Assembly (NCBI GenBank): GCA_041397825.1
Contig: JAWKVX010000003.1
Span: 682,001-746,000, forward strand
Length of the DNA stretch: 64,000 nucleotides
Reading direction: 5' to 3'
Source of the DNA: JANNSX01 sp041397825
GTDB lineage: Bacteria; Pseudomonadota; Alphaproteobacteria; Rhizobiales; Hyphomicrobiaceae
In this document: in pieces, positions 26,244 through 34,590 of the stretch
Layout of the letters: each line of letters starts with the position of its first letter
Numbering within the stretch: position 1 is the stretch's first letter
Notes under the pieces: generated by a model
Databases searched by the model: none
What the model was told of the DNA's origin: nothing
The model's input: only the letters and a program-made list of their open reading frames with translations
Translations under genes and position numbers: made by a program

Positions 26244-27797
26244 TCAGCGCGTCAGGCGCAGCGCCGAAAGCTTCGTACCGATGGCCTGGAAGGCCTGGGT
26301 CAGCTCGCCCACGGTGTCGGCGTCGTAGTAGTGCTCGGAGTCCGTCGCGCAATCCGACAGTGTCGCCTCGGCGATGGTGCGCTCAGCCACCGGCAGCTCG
26401 GAAAGAGAGAAGCCGACGGTATAGACCTCGATGCCGGCGGCCTTCATGTTGTCGCACACCTCGATCGCCCAATCCGAGACGGTCTGCTGGTCGGCGCCCT
26501 TCCAGCCGCGATAGGTATTATAGACACCGTCCGTCATCAGGACCGCGGCCTTCTTGAGCTTCGCAACGCCCGTCAGTGGGTCGGGATTGAGATCGGCGTA
26601 AGAGCCGGGCGCGCTCGCGCCGGTGAACACGCCGCTCCAATGTGGCGACAGGGTATACCAGGCCATGGCGGTCCCGAGGGCCCCGGCGGTGGAGCCGTAG
26701 GCCTCGAGGCCGGCGATGCGATCGGTCAGAGCCTCCTTGTCCGAGGTCAGGGGGAGCAGGATGTTCGCCTCCCTCACGTCGGCGCAGTAGCCGTCCGGCG
26801 CGTAGTTCCAGTTGTAGGACGGGTCGGCGGACGTCTGGCCGGTCTCGGTCGTCAGCGGCGTCTCGGCGCTGTCCCAGGATTCGAGAGCCCGGTCGCCGCC
26901 ATGCGCATTGAGCCAGGTGCCGGTACCGGGCGCAGCGTCGGTGGCGCCGTAGCTCCAGGTCGAATTGTAGAACCGGTCGGTGACGCAGGGCATGATCTTC
27001 CAGTTTTCCTCGTGTTCCGGCTCGTGGGCATGGCAGGTCCAATCGCCCTCGCCCTCGCTGCCGCCGGATCCCGACGAGGAGGTGCAGATCTCCCGCCAAC
27101 CGGTCCATGTCGCCGGCATGTCAGTCATTGCCGCCATCATCGCCGCACCTTCGCCGTCGACGCCGACGCGGACGCGCGTCGAGAAGGGAACGAGCGAGAC
27201 CCGGGTGGCGCGTTCCGACTGGTCACCGGTGACGATGATGTCGACGAGCGCCTGGGCGGCCGACTTGAGGCCGTCGAGCTTGGGGCTCGTCGAACATGGT
27301 CCTTCGCCATCGGCGCACATCGAGCCCGTGACGTCGAGCATGAGTGCAACCTCGACATCGCCGGTGCCGACCATCACCTCCGTTCCGGCGTTGATGGCGA
27401 CGCTGTCGTAGCCGAGCACGGGCATGAGATAGGTCTTGACGTTGACGCTGGCACTGAGTGCCACGCCCGTCGCGGTCTTCGACAGGTGAACGTTCACATG
27501 GTCAATGTCGAAGCTCGAATTGGCGGCCATGTAGTTTTTGGCGTAGGCCTCCAGCGCCGTCTCGTCGAGGTTGGCCTTACGCGCAGCGGCGAGAACCGCC
27601 GAGTCGACTGCGATCTGCAACTCGTCCCGCGACAGCTGCGCGCGTCCGAAATCGACGGCGAGGCCGACAGCGCCCATCAGCGGAATAAGCGTGAATGCAA
27701 AGATGATGGAGTAGTTGCCGGCCGTGCAGGCGGCAAAGCTCCGGGACGATGCCACCAGGCGGCTCAGGCGGCTGATGAGGCAGGAAGACACGCGCAT
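26244..27797 (-). CDS. TadG-like pilus/surface protein with von Willebrand A domain
   Basis: A 517-residue protein. It opens with a TadE/TadG-type membrane anchor (AGNYSIIFAFTLIPLMGAVGLAVDFGRA, about residues 26-55). A large exported region follows, with a vWA domain that starts at MLDVTGSM (MIDAS D-x-T-x-S-like, about residue 153) and a central cysteine-containing insert (GEGPCSTSP, CHAHEPEHEE). TadG-like proteins are associated with Flp pilus secretion systems. No other tad gene lies nearby, so its partners must be elsewhere. ATG 27797 is the first base pair of an inverted-repeat arm; an in-frame GTG lies at 27809. Confidence 0.85.
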   Translation of the reverse strand: MRVSSCLISRLSRLVASSRSFAACTAGNYSIIFAFTLIPLMGAVGLAVDFGRAQLSRDELQIAVDSAVLAAARKANLDETALEAYAKNYMAANSSFDIDHVNVHLSKTATGVALSASVNVKTYLMPVLGYDSVAINAGTEVMVGTGDVEVALMLDVTGSMCADGEGPCSTSPKLDGLKSAAQALVDIIVTGDQSERATRVSLVPFSTRVRVGVDGEGAAMMAAMTDMPATWTGWREICTSSSGSGGSEGEGDWTCHAHEPEHEENWKIMPCVTDRFYNSTWSYGATDAAPGTGTWLNAHGGDRALESWDSAETPLTTETGQTSADPSYNWNYAPDGYCADVREANILLPLTSDKEALTDRIAGLEAYGSTAGALGTAMAWYTLSPHWSGVFTGASAPGSYADLNPDPLTGVAKLKKAAVLMTDGVYNTYRGWKGADQQTVSDWAIEVCDNMKAAGIEVYTVGFSLSELPVAERTIAEATLSDCATDSEHYYDADTVGELTQAFQAIGTKLSALRLTR

Positions 27798-27839
27798 GCT
27801 GACGATCACTCGATAGGACTTTAGAGATGATCGTCAGCA
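27797..27839. repeat. 12-bp perfect inverted repeat at the start of the tadG-like gene
   Basis: The arms TGCTGACGATCA (27797-27808) and TGATCGTCAGCA (27828-27839) are exact reverse complements separated by 19 bases. On the - strand transcript the 3' arm ends at the first base of the ATG start codon, and the alternative GTG lies at the loop/arm edge. The structure could be a hairpin that hides the initiation region or a dyad operator. No T-run follows, so it is not an intrinsic terminator. Confidence 0.75.
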
Positions 27840-28000
27840 CACTAATTGCATTGTCTGAGCATTCCGATAAGCGACTGCGGACAATTTTTGGCAAATTGCA
27901 GCGATACGGCCCGCGGCGCCGGACGCGTCGATTCGAACGGGCCGCCGTGAAGGCAACGGCCCATCGCCGTCTCGAGATGGGTCGGGGTTTCAGCGCCCGT

Positions 28001-28717
28001 TTACGTCAGGGACCAGGTGATGGTCACGGTCACCTGCAGGGTCTGCTCGCCTGATTCGATCGGTACCGCAGAAGCCTCCGCAGCAGCGGCCTGTCGCATC
28101 ATCACGACCGGCCCCGGCCGGAATGCGGCCTCCTCGATATGCATGACGGGTCCGAGCTCGACTCCGGCGGCCGCGGCGTAGAGCTCCGCCATGCGCCGCG
28201 CATTGGCAACGGCCGCCTTACGGGCCTCGTCGAGACGGACCTCCTGATCCGAGACCTGGAACTGAATGCCGTTGACCTGGTTCGAGCCCTCGCTCACCGC
28301 CTTGTCGAGGATCAGGCCGAGCCGGGAGATGTCCTTGACGCGAATGTTGACGACGTTGGAGACCTGGTAGCCGACGAGCCGGGGCGGCTTGCCATCCTGG
28401 GTGTACTCGTAGCGCGGTCCGATCGAGAAATCGCTGGTCTGTACGTCGCGATCCTCGAGCCCCTCGGCCTTGACGGCCTCGATCACCTTGCGCATGGCGG
28501 CCGAGTTGGCGTCGAGCGCCTCACGCGCGGTGGCGGCCTCGCTTTGGACGCCGAGCATGATCAGCACCCGGTCGGGCACGGCGGTCGTGCTGCCCGAAGC
28601 GGAGAGAGTGATCGTGCGCTGGGACATTTTTGCCTCTTGGGCGTGAAGGGGAGAAATCGACGCAGCCAGGGCCAAACCGGCCAGGACGGTTGCTGCGAAC
28701 GTCGGGAATTTCAACAT
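28001..28717 (-). CDS. SIMPL (DUF541) domain exported protein
   Basis: A 238-residue periplasmic protein. The N-terminus MLKFPTFAATVLAGLALAAS with cleavage near LHAQE is a signal peptide. The mature part is a DUF541/SIMPL domain: ITLSASGSTTAVPDRVLIMLGV at the start, DRDVQTSDFSIGPRYEY in the middle, and the long helix EARKAAVANARRMAELYAAA. Members include a Brucella periplasmic immunogen; most are of unknown role, with some reports on oxidative stress. Single gene with its own 5' region, divergent from the methyltransferase gene. Family call is secure, function open. Confidence 0.92.
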   Translation of the reverse strand: MLKFPTFAATVLAGLALAASISPLHAQEAKMSQRTITLSASGSTTAVPDRVLIMLGVQSEAATAREALDANSAAMRKVIEAVKAEGLEDRDVQTSDFSIGPRYEYTQDGKPPRLVGYQVSNVVNIRVKDISRLGLILDKAVSEGSNQVNGIQFQVSDQEVRLDEARKAAVANARRMAELYAAAAGVELGPVMHIEEAAFRPGPVVMMRQAAAAEASAVPIESGEQTLQVTVTITWSLT

Positions 28718-28843
28718 GTTGCCTCCAAGGCGGGCGAATAGTTCTCCACACCATCTAGGTGCCGATTGCGGCAGGATGGTGCAGGTGCAAGCCCGGCAAT
28801 GCTATGAACGAATCTTCACATTGAGGGCCCAGGAGCAGGCGTC

Positions 28844-29494
28844 GTGGTCGGCAACACACAATTGATCGACTATTATCGATCGACGCACGCGCGGCGCGTC
28901 TATGGGACGAGCTCAGTCAAGTATCTTAGGTTCCTGCGTCCCTGGATCGGCCTCATCCAGCCGGGCTCCGTCCTCGATTACGGCTGCGGGCAAAGCCGCC
29001 TGATCGACGTACTTGGCCTGGCCGAGGGCGTGCAACGCTGGCGCTATGATCCGGCAATACCGGGCTATGCAACGCGCCCGGCGGAGGCGGCCGACCTGCT
29101 GATCAACATCGATGTCCTCGAGCACATCGAGGAGCCCGATCTGGACGGTGTGCTCGCCGACATGGCAGCGTTGGGCCGCCGCGCCTTGATCGTCATCGAT
29201 ACCGTGCCGGCCAAGCACAGATTGCCGGATGGCCGCAATGCGCATGTGACGCTGAAATCTCACGACTGGTGGCGCGAGCGACTGCTGCGGCACTATCCCG
29301 AAGTCGAGGCCATGCCGACGCCGAGGCGGTCGCGCGCTGGGTTCAAGACCTGGGTGTCGACCGCGCCCGAATGGATGCGCTATCGGCATTTACGGCTCCG
29401 CGAGGATGCGTTGCATCTCGGCAAATGGTTGAGCGGTCGCCACAACGAGCATTGGAAGGTCTCGACGACCTTGAACCGTGACAAGGCCCGCTGA
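28844..29494 (+). CDS. Class I SAM-dependent methyltransferase
   Basis: A 216-residue protein with a Rossmann methyltransferase core: motif I is SVLDYGCGQS (residues 42-51), and a later INIDVLEHIEEPDLDGVL matches the post-II/motif IV region of small methyltransferases. The N-terminal part YYRSTHARRVYGTSSVKYLRF and the C-terminal TTLNRDKAR are unusual, so the substrate is unclear. GTG 28844 is preceded by AGGAGCAGG. The gene is followed after 44 bases by a tRNA gene. It could act on a carbohydrate or lipid precursor, but nothing nearby tests this. Confidence 0.82.
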   Translation: MVGNTQLIDYYRSTHARRVYGTSSVKYLRFLRPWIGLIQPGSVLDYGCGQSRLIDVLGLAEGVQRWRYDPAIPGYATRPAEAADLLINIDVLEHIEEPDLDGVLADMAALGRRALIVIDTVPAKHRLPDGRNAHVTLKSHDWWRERLLRHYPEVEAMPTPRRSRAGFKTWVSTAPEWMRYRHLRLREDALHLGKWLSGRHNEHWKVSTTLNRDKAR

Positions 29495-29538
29495 TCCGTC
29501 ATTCCAACAAGCCCGCGCGGCTGTTATAGGAGCGGCCG

Positions 29539-29614
29539 GGGCCCGTAGCTCAATGGTTAGAGCTGACGGCTCATAACCGTCTGGTTCCAGGTTCGAGTCC
29601 TGGCGGGCCCACCA
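29539..29614 (+). tRNA. tRNA with CAU anticodon (tRNA-Ile2 likely, or elongator Met)
   Basis: A 76-base cloverleaf with encoded CCA. The acceptor GGGCCCG pairs with CGGGCCC. The D arm is AGCTCAATGGTTAGAGC, the anticodon stem GACGG/CCGTC holds the loop CTCATAA, and the T arm is CCAGG-TTCGAGT-CCTGG. It is not initiator tRNA: position 1 pairs with 72 and the three G-C pairs of the initiator anticodon stem are absent. The D-loop length and the TGGTT variable loop are closer to tRNA-Ile2, whose C34 is changed to lysidine, than to elongator Met. The choice between these two is uncertain. Confidence 0.93.
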
Positions 29615-29647
29615 CCTCCTTGATCAGCCGTGAGCTTCGATTGCGAC

Positions 29648-30874
29648 ATGGGCATTGAGCACGATCTCTGGCAGCTTCTGGAGCGTCTGTCCCGCTTCGG
29701 CGGCCGGCCGGACGGCGGCGTCGACCGGCCCGCCTTCTCTCCGGTCTGGCAGGAGGCAACGGCCTGGCTCATCGGGGAGATGCGGGAGATCGGCATGACG
29801 GTCCGGCGCGACGCCGCCGGCAACGTCATCGGCCGGCTGGGGGCAGCCCAGACTCCCGCCATCGTTATCGGTTCGCACATTGATACCGTGCCGTCCGGCG
29901 GCCGCTTCGACGGAGCACTCGGCGTCATGGCCGGTCTCGTCGTGGCACGGCAACTCGCGCCGCGGGTCGCCGATTTCACTTGTGCGCTCGAGGTCGTCTC
30001 CTTTGCCGACGAGGAGGGGACGTTCGGCCTGACCTTCGGCTCGCGCGCCATGGCCGGTAGCCTGACCGCGGCCGAGGTGGAGACGGCCGCCGACGGCGCC
30101 GGCATGCCCCTGACCCAGGCGCTCCTGGCGGCGGGCGGTAATCCGTCAGGATTGGACACGGCGATCCGGCCGGCGGGCGACCTCGCCGCCTATCTCGAGC
30201 TGCACATCGAGCAGGGGCCGGTGCTGGAGCGCGCGGCGATCGACATCGGCGCGGTCGAGGCCATCGTCGGCATCGACATCGCTGAGATCACGCTCCGGGG
30301 TGAGGCCAATCACTCCGGCACGACTCCGATGGCCATGCGCCGGGACGCGTTGCGGGCAGCGGCGGAGGCGATGGCCGCGTGCCATGCCGCGCGTCAGGGT
30401 GCGACGACGCTCAATTTCGGCCGGCTCACCGTGAAGCCTGGTGCGGTCAACATCGTGCCGGCCGAGGTGACGCTGACGCAGGAGATCCGCGCCGGCGATG
30501 CCGCGGAAATGGCCGCGCTGCGGCAGGTCTGCGCCGAGACATTCGCTGCCGCCGGTCGGCGCCAAGGCGTCGAGGTCGAGGTGCGTGCGGCGAGCTATGA
30601 CGCGCCCGCGCGGATGGCGCCGCCGCTCGTCGCCGCGGTCGAGCGGCAGGCGCGCGAGCTCGGCTATACGGTCCGTCGCATGCCCTCCGGCGCCGGCCAC
30701 GACGCCCAATCTCTGGCAGGCCTCTGTCCGTCGGCGATGATCTTCGTGCCGTCGGTCGGGGGCATCAGTCACAGCCCGAAGGAGCTCTCGACCCCGGCGC
30801 AATGCGCGAAAGGGGCCGAGGTGCTGCTGAGGGTCACGGCCGAGCTGCTCGAGGCCGGCGTAACGAAGCCCTGA
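29648..30874 (+). CDS. M20 family Zn amidohydrolase (N-carbamoyl-L-amino acid hydrolase/allantoate amidohydrolase type)
   Basis: A 408-residue M20 metallohydrolase of the hydantoinase/carbamoylase group. The metal ligands are seen in IGSHIDTVPSGGRFDGALGV (His and Asp), VSFADEEGTFG (Glu), LELHIEQGPVLE (His) and the late GGISHSPKE (His). The dimerisation-domain motif ANHSGTTPMAMRRDA is present. Such enzymes cleave N-carbamoyl amino acids, allantoate or beta-ureidopropionate; the substrate cannot be chosen by eye. ATG 29648 was preferred; GTG 29630 adds six residues. The gene starts 33 bases after the CAU tRNA and stands alone on this strand. Confidence 0.9.
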   Translation: MGIEHDLWQLLERLSRFGGRPDGGVDRPAFSPVWQEATAWLIGEMREIGMTVRRDAAGNVIGRLGAAQTPAIVIGSHIDTVPSGGRFDGALGVMAGLVVARQLAPRVADFTCALEVVSFADEEGTFGLTFGSRAMAGSLTAAEVETAADGAGMPLTQALLAAGGNPSGLDTAIRPAGDLAAYLELHIEQGPVLERAAIDIGAVEAIVGIDIAEITLRGEANHSGTTPMAMRRDALRAAAEAMAACHAARQGATTLNFGRLTVKPGAVNIVPAEVTLTQEIRAGDAAEMAALRQVCAETFAAAGRRQGVEVEVRAASYDAPARMAPPLVAAVERQARELGYTVRRMPSGAGHDAQSLAGLCPSAMIFVPSVGGISHSPKELSTPAQCAKGAEVLLRVTAELLEAGVTKP

Positions 30875-30889
30875 CGCGCCGGCCCCCGA

Positions 30890-32199
30890 TCAGAGCATGA
30901 AGTCGCCGGCCGTCAGCTTGACGAGGCCGGTGACCTGAATCTGGAAGTCGGCGATAGCGTCGCCGTTGACGTCGCCCTCGACGATCTTGTTGCTGCCGGA
31001 TGTGATGACGTGCAGCTGTCCGGCAACGCCGGTGAAGGCCTTGGTGCCGAGAAAGCTGAACGCCTGATTGCCGGCGACGGTCGTGTTGGCGTCGATGGTT
31101 CGGAGGTCGATGTGATCGTTGTTGTGCTGGAAATCGGTGATGACATCGCGTGTCGAGGAGGTCTTGCCGGTCTCGTTGACGGCGTTGAAATCGAAGCGGT
31201 CGGCGCCGAATCCGCCGGTCAGGATATCGCGACCGAGACCGCCGTCGAGGACATCGGCATCATCGAATCCGAACAGCTTGTCGTTGCCGCCACGGCCGAA
31301 CAGCTGGTCCTTGCCGCTGCCGCATTGGGATAGGCGATGCCGCGGAGGACATTGGCGCTGTTGTTGCCGTAGAGCTTGTCGTTGAAGCTGCTGCCGTCGA
31401 GGTTCTCGATGGAAATGTATTTGTCGCCACGGGCGTCGCCGGTGTTGTTGGTCGGGATCATGAGATCGGCGGTGACGCCGGAGAGGCTGGCATCGTAGAT
31501 GGCGGTGTCGGTGCCGCTGCCACCGTCGATGCGATCGCCGCCGCCGAGGCCGGCCAGGATGTCGTTGCCCTTGCCGCCCTTGAGGACATTGACGGCGCTG
31601 CCGTCGGGTCCGTAGATGATGTCGTTGAAATTGGTGCCAGTGATGTTCTCGATGGAGTCGAAGGTGTCGCCGGCGGCATCTCCGGTATTGACCTGGGGAT
31701 CGCGCATGACAACGATGACGCGCTTGCTGGCGTTGGCATTGCTCACGGTGTCGGTGCCAGTGCCGCCGAGGAAGGCATCTCCGCCGGCGCCGCCGTAGAA
31801 CGTATCGCTGCCCGCATAGCCCGCAAGCACATCCGCGCCAGGGGTGCCGCGGATCGTGTCATTGCCCGAGAGGAGCGCCGCGAGAAATGGCGTCAGCGGC
31901 ATGCCGAGGACATCTGCCGTGAGGTCTATAACATTGTGCGACAGACCTGTGATGTCGAAATTGGGGGTCATATCGCCATCTTCCGTGTCGAATAGAGCGC
32001 GCGTCACGGTGGAAGGTATGTCGTTACCGTTGCCGTCAATGAACGGACCCGTCCCATAAACATGAACGGCTGAAACGACGACGCCCGACACCTGCAGGTA
32101 GGCGCTCGCCGACGGAATCGCTGTACTCGCCTCCCCGCTCGTGGTTGGCAGTGTTAGAGCGAGCATGTTGGAAGGTTGGAGGAGCGTGACCGTGGCCAT
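30890..32199 (-). pseudogene. RTX (hemolysin-type Ca-binding repeat) protein gene with an internal frameshift
   Basis: Read in one frame from ATG 32199 (GGAG six bases upstream), the product has an N-terminal 85-residue region and then glycine-rich calcium-binding nonapeptides (NDTIRGTPGADVLAGYAGSD, GGKGNDILAGLGGGDRIDGG). A module NTGDAxGDxxxSIEN is present twice. After LRGIAYPN (near 31330) this frame leaves RTX character and stops at 31219, giving 326 residues. In the next frame the repeats continue (GSGKDQLFGRGGNDKLFG) into a serralysin-type C-terminal domain ending LTAGDFML at 30890. The shift lies in the 17 bases 31322-31338, one short of a multiple of three. The truncated form would lose the type I secretion signal. 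A sequencing error cannot be excluded. Confidence 0.85.
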
Positions 32200-32550
32200 C
32201 GTGGGCTCCATGGGTGATCGGGTTGACGGCGAAGGCTGACATTCGGGGTCTGGGCCGGAATCAGAAGAAGGCGCTTCAGACAAGCAACGTCCGCAGGTTG
32301 CCGTCTTGGGGTGCCGGCTCCTGAGATCGTTCATTAGGCGGCCGATCTCGACCTTTGTCATCCACCAAATGTCTAAGGAGCGTCTGCTGACGAACGCATG
32401 GTGAAAACCAGGTGGGCGGACAGAAGGGGCGATGACCTGAAGATCGAGCCAGGGTGATGAGGGCACCGTCCCGATTGGCAAGGGTCCATTTGCAGGGCTG
32501 CCCTGCCGCGGATGGACGGCGTCACAGACCCCGCCATGGCCTAAACATCG
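32200..32550. other. Intergenic region between the RTX gene and the DMT transporter gene
   Basis: About 350 bases between divergent genes, so it should hold both promoters. I see no convincing -35/-10 pair on either strand. The GGAG site for the RTX ATG lies at its left end. A 15-base perfect hairpin sequence (GCAGGG-CTG-CCCTGC, 32492-32506) is present without a T-run. The RTX frame remains open upstream to 32481, but those residues do not look like RTX or a signal peptide. Confidence 0.6.
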
Positions 32551-33477
32551 ATGGCCCGGTTCCTCTCTCAGCAGAGATGTCCGTCCCCCATGTCGAGCGA
32601 GACGTTAGCCACGGCGGCAGGCGACAACCGGACACGCGGCATCCTGCTGTGTGTCCTCGCGATGCTCTTGTTCGCCAGTGCCAACGGCTTCCTCAAGGTG
32701 GCCCTCGAGGGCTTCGCCGTCATGGTGACCATGATGCTGAGGCTGTGGGCCCTCCTCTTCATGGCCCTGGTCATCGCCGCCATGCGCGGCGGCGTGAGGG
32801 CGGCACTCAGGGCGCGCCGTCCAGTCCTGCAGATCGCGCGGGGTGGCTTTCTCGTCACGGACCAGCTCGTCTTCACGGTGACGCTTCTGATCGTCGGGCT
32901 GGTCGAGGTCAGCGCCCTCTATGCGACGACCCCCCTGATGGCCATGGCGCTGGCGGTGCCCATTCTCGGTGAGCGGATCACCTGGCGTCACTGGCTCGCG
33001 GTCGGTGTCGCCTTTGCCGGCGCCCTGCTGATCGTCAGACCGGGCAGCGCGGTGTTCCAGCCGTCATCGCTGCTGGTGCTCGGCGGCGCGCTGATGTACG
33101 CGCTCTATGCCATCTCGACACGTCTCGCCAGTCGGACGGACAGCCATGAGACGAGTCTTCTCTATACCTCGCTGGCCGGTGTCGTGGTCACGACTCCGCT
33201 GGCGCTGCTCGACTGGCGGACGGGCGACCTGCAGGCCTGGACTCATCTTGTGATCTCACTGGCGCTCAGCCTGGCAGCCCATGCCGCGGTGATCCGCGCC
33301 TATGCCCTGGCTCCAGCAGGCGTGCTGCAGCCGTTCAACTATCTGGGGTTGGCGGCGAGCGTCGGGATCGGTGTCGTGTTCCTCGGCGAGCATCCCGATC
33401 TCATCGTCTATCTCGGGACCGGTCTGATCGTCGTGGCCGGCCTCTACATCGCCTGGCGCGAGAGCCGGTCGGCCTGA
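32551..33477 (+). CDS. DMT superfamily (EamA) transporter
   Basis: A 308-residue (from ATG 32551) or 295-residue (from ATG 32590) inner-membrane protein with ten hydrophobic segments in two homologous EamA halves. Typical stretches are ALYATTPLMAMALAVPILGERITWRHW at the end of the first half and ALAPAGVLQPFNYLGLAASVGIGVVFLGE in the second. Such carriers export metabolites or amino acids. Neither start has a strong ribosome site. The gene stands alone, with a convergent YeeE/YedE gene 36 bases beyond its stop. The substrate is unknown. Confidence 0.9.
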   Translation: MARFLSQQRCPSPMSSETLATAAGDNRTRGILLCVLAMLLFASANGFLKVALEGFAVMVTMMLRLWALLFMALVIAAMRGGVRAALRARRPVLQIARGGFLVTDQLVFTVTLLIVGLVEVSALYATTPLMAMALAVPILGERITWRHWLAVGVAFAGALLIVRPGSAVFQPSSLLVLGGALMYALYAISTRLASRTDSHETSLLYTSLAGVVVTTPLALLDWRTGDLQAWTHLVISLALSLAAHAAVIRAYALAPAGVLQPFNYLGLAASVGIGVVFLGEHPDLIVYLGTGLIVVAGLYIAWRESRSA

Positions 33478-33513
33478 CCGCCTCAATGGAGCGCGCGCTG
33501 TCTCGGTGTTCGG

Positions 33514-34530
33514 TCAGGGGCTGCGGCTCTGCCATGACGCCACGCCAGGCAGGTCTGAGGCAGATGCCGCCCGAACCTGCTCGATCACGAAGAGCGCCGG
33601 CAACAACACCCCGAACATGGCCGCATAGGCGATGAGTCCGCTGGTCGCGAGCGCCGGGAGCGCCTGCAGCAACAGGGTGTCGTTGCCGCCGGGGATGAGG
33701 GCCGCCGAGCCGCCCATGACGGTGCCGCCGAAGAGCGAACGCAGCGTCTGAGTGAAGCCCTCCGCGCGCACGCGGAAGCGCCCGCTCAGGGATGCAGCGG
33801 TGAAGGCGCCGGCAAAGAGCGAGGCCGCGCCGAGCAGCATCGGCAGTGGCAGGTCGACCGGCCCACCGCCGAGGATCTCGGCCAACCGGCGTGTCAGCGA
33901 GGGCCAGGTCCAGGCATCCGAGAGGATGTAGGCGAGGCCACCCGCCCCTCCGGTAATGAGCATCGACAGCATCGGACGCCAGCGCGGTGCCCGCAGGAGG
34001 GCGCGAAGTCCAATGCGGCGACGGTGCAGGTGGATATCCGTTGCCCGGAGTGCCGCTATGGCGATGAGGGCGGCGCAGAGGACGGCCGCGAGCTGCCCCG
34101 TTCCGGGGGTCGCCATCACCGCCGGCGACATCGCCTGCCGGTAGCCGGCGAGACCGAGGCCCGAGGCGAGCGTTGCCCCGATACCGACCCCCGGTATCGC
34201 CGCCAGAAAGCTCAGCCGGCCCTCGGAGATGCGGACGAAGGTGCCGAGGGCACAGGCGCCGTTGAGGAGGGCGCCGAGGCCGTAGCCGGCACCGCCGATC
34301 ACAGCCGCCCAGGTCAATCCTTGTGTGGTTGCAACCTTGAAACGTCCGGGGTCCGCCCAGAGGACCGGGATGGCGATGGCCATGGCCGCCGCGGCACCGA
34401 CCAGAAAGGAGGCGAGCCGCGTCGGATCGCGCCGGCGCACGAGCTGCTCGGCCGCGACGACGGAGCAGTTCGTGCCCCGGTGAACCGAGAAACCGACGAC
34501 GAAAGCGAGGAGGGACACGAGGACGAGCAT
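33514..34530 (-). CDS. YeeE/YedE family membrane protein (possible sulfur-compound transporter)
   Basis: A 338-residue protein with about nine to ten hydrophobic segments. It carries the YeeE/YedE cysteine motifs HRGTNCSVVAAE near the start and LLNGACALGTFVRISEG, plus a late GGTVMGGSAALIPGGNDTLL segment. In the thiosulfate importer TsuA, conserved Cys residues in equivalent loops pass the substrate through the membrane, so uptake of thiosulfate or a related sulfur compound is a reasonable inference. No TusA-like partner gene is adjacent. It lies 60 bases downstream of the TerB-like gene, with its own ATG and a GAGGA-type site. Confidence 0.87.
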   Translation of the reverse strand: MLVLVSLLAFVVGFSVHRGTNCSVVAAEQLVRRRDPTRLASFLVGAAAAMAIAIPVLWADPGRFKVATTQGLTWAAVIGGAGYGLGALLNGACALGTFVRISEGRLSFLAAIPGVGIGATLASGLGLAGYRQAMSPAVMATPGTGQLAAVLCAALIAIAALRATDIHLHRRRIGLRALLRAPRWRPMLSMLITGGAGGLAYILSDAWTWPSLTRRLAEILGGGPVDLPLPMLLGAASLFAGAFTAASLSGRFRVRAEGFTQTLRSLFGGTVMGGSAALIPGGNDTLLLQALPALATSGLIAYAAMFGVLLPALFVIEQVRAASASDLPGVASWQSRSP

Positions 34531-34590
34531 GGCCCGAGATATACCCTGCCCTGCCCCTCAACGACAGACGAGCGTCGGGAGAGCGTTACC

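Noticed and set aside
26175..27824. A 549-codon + strand frame opposite the tadG-like gene
   Set aside because: Antisense shadow of a gene with clear TadG and vWA motifs; no domain or ribosome site.
29539..29614. Initiator tRNA-fMet
   Set aside because: Position 1 pairs with 72 and the initiator's three G-C pairs in the anticodon stem are missing.
31315..31345. Programmed -1 ribosomal frameshift as the explanation for the RTX break
   Set aside because: No slippery heptamer or downstream hairpin is apparent; a simple deletion or sequencing error is more economical.
32492..32506. GCAGGG-CTG-CCCTGC hairpin as an intrinsic terminator
   Set aside because: It is short, has no T-run and lies between divergent genes where no transcript should end.
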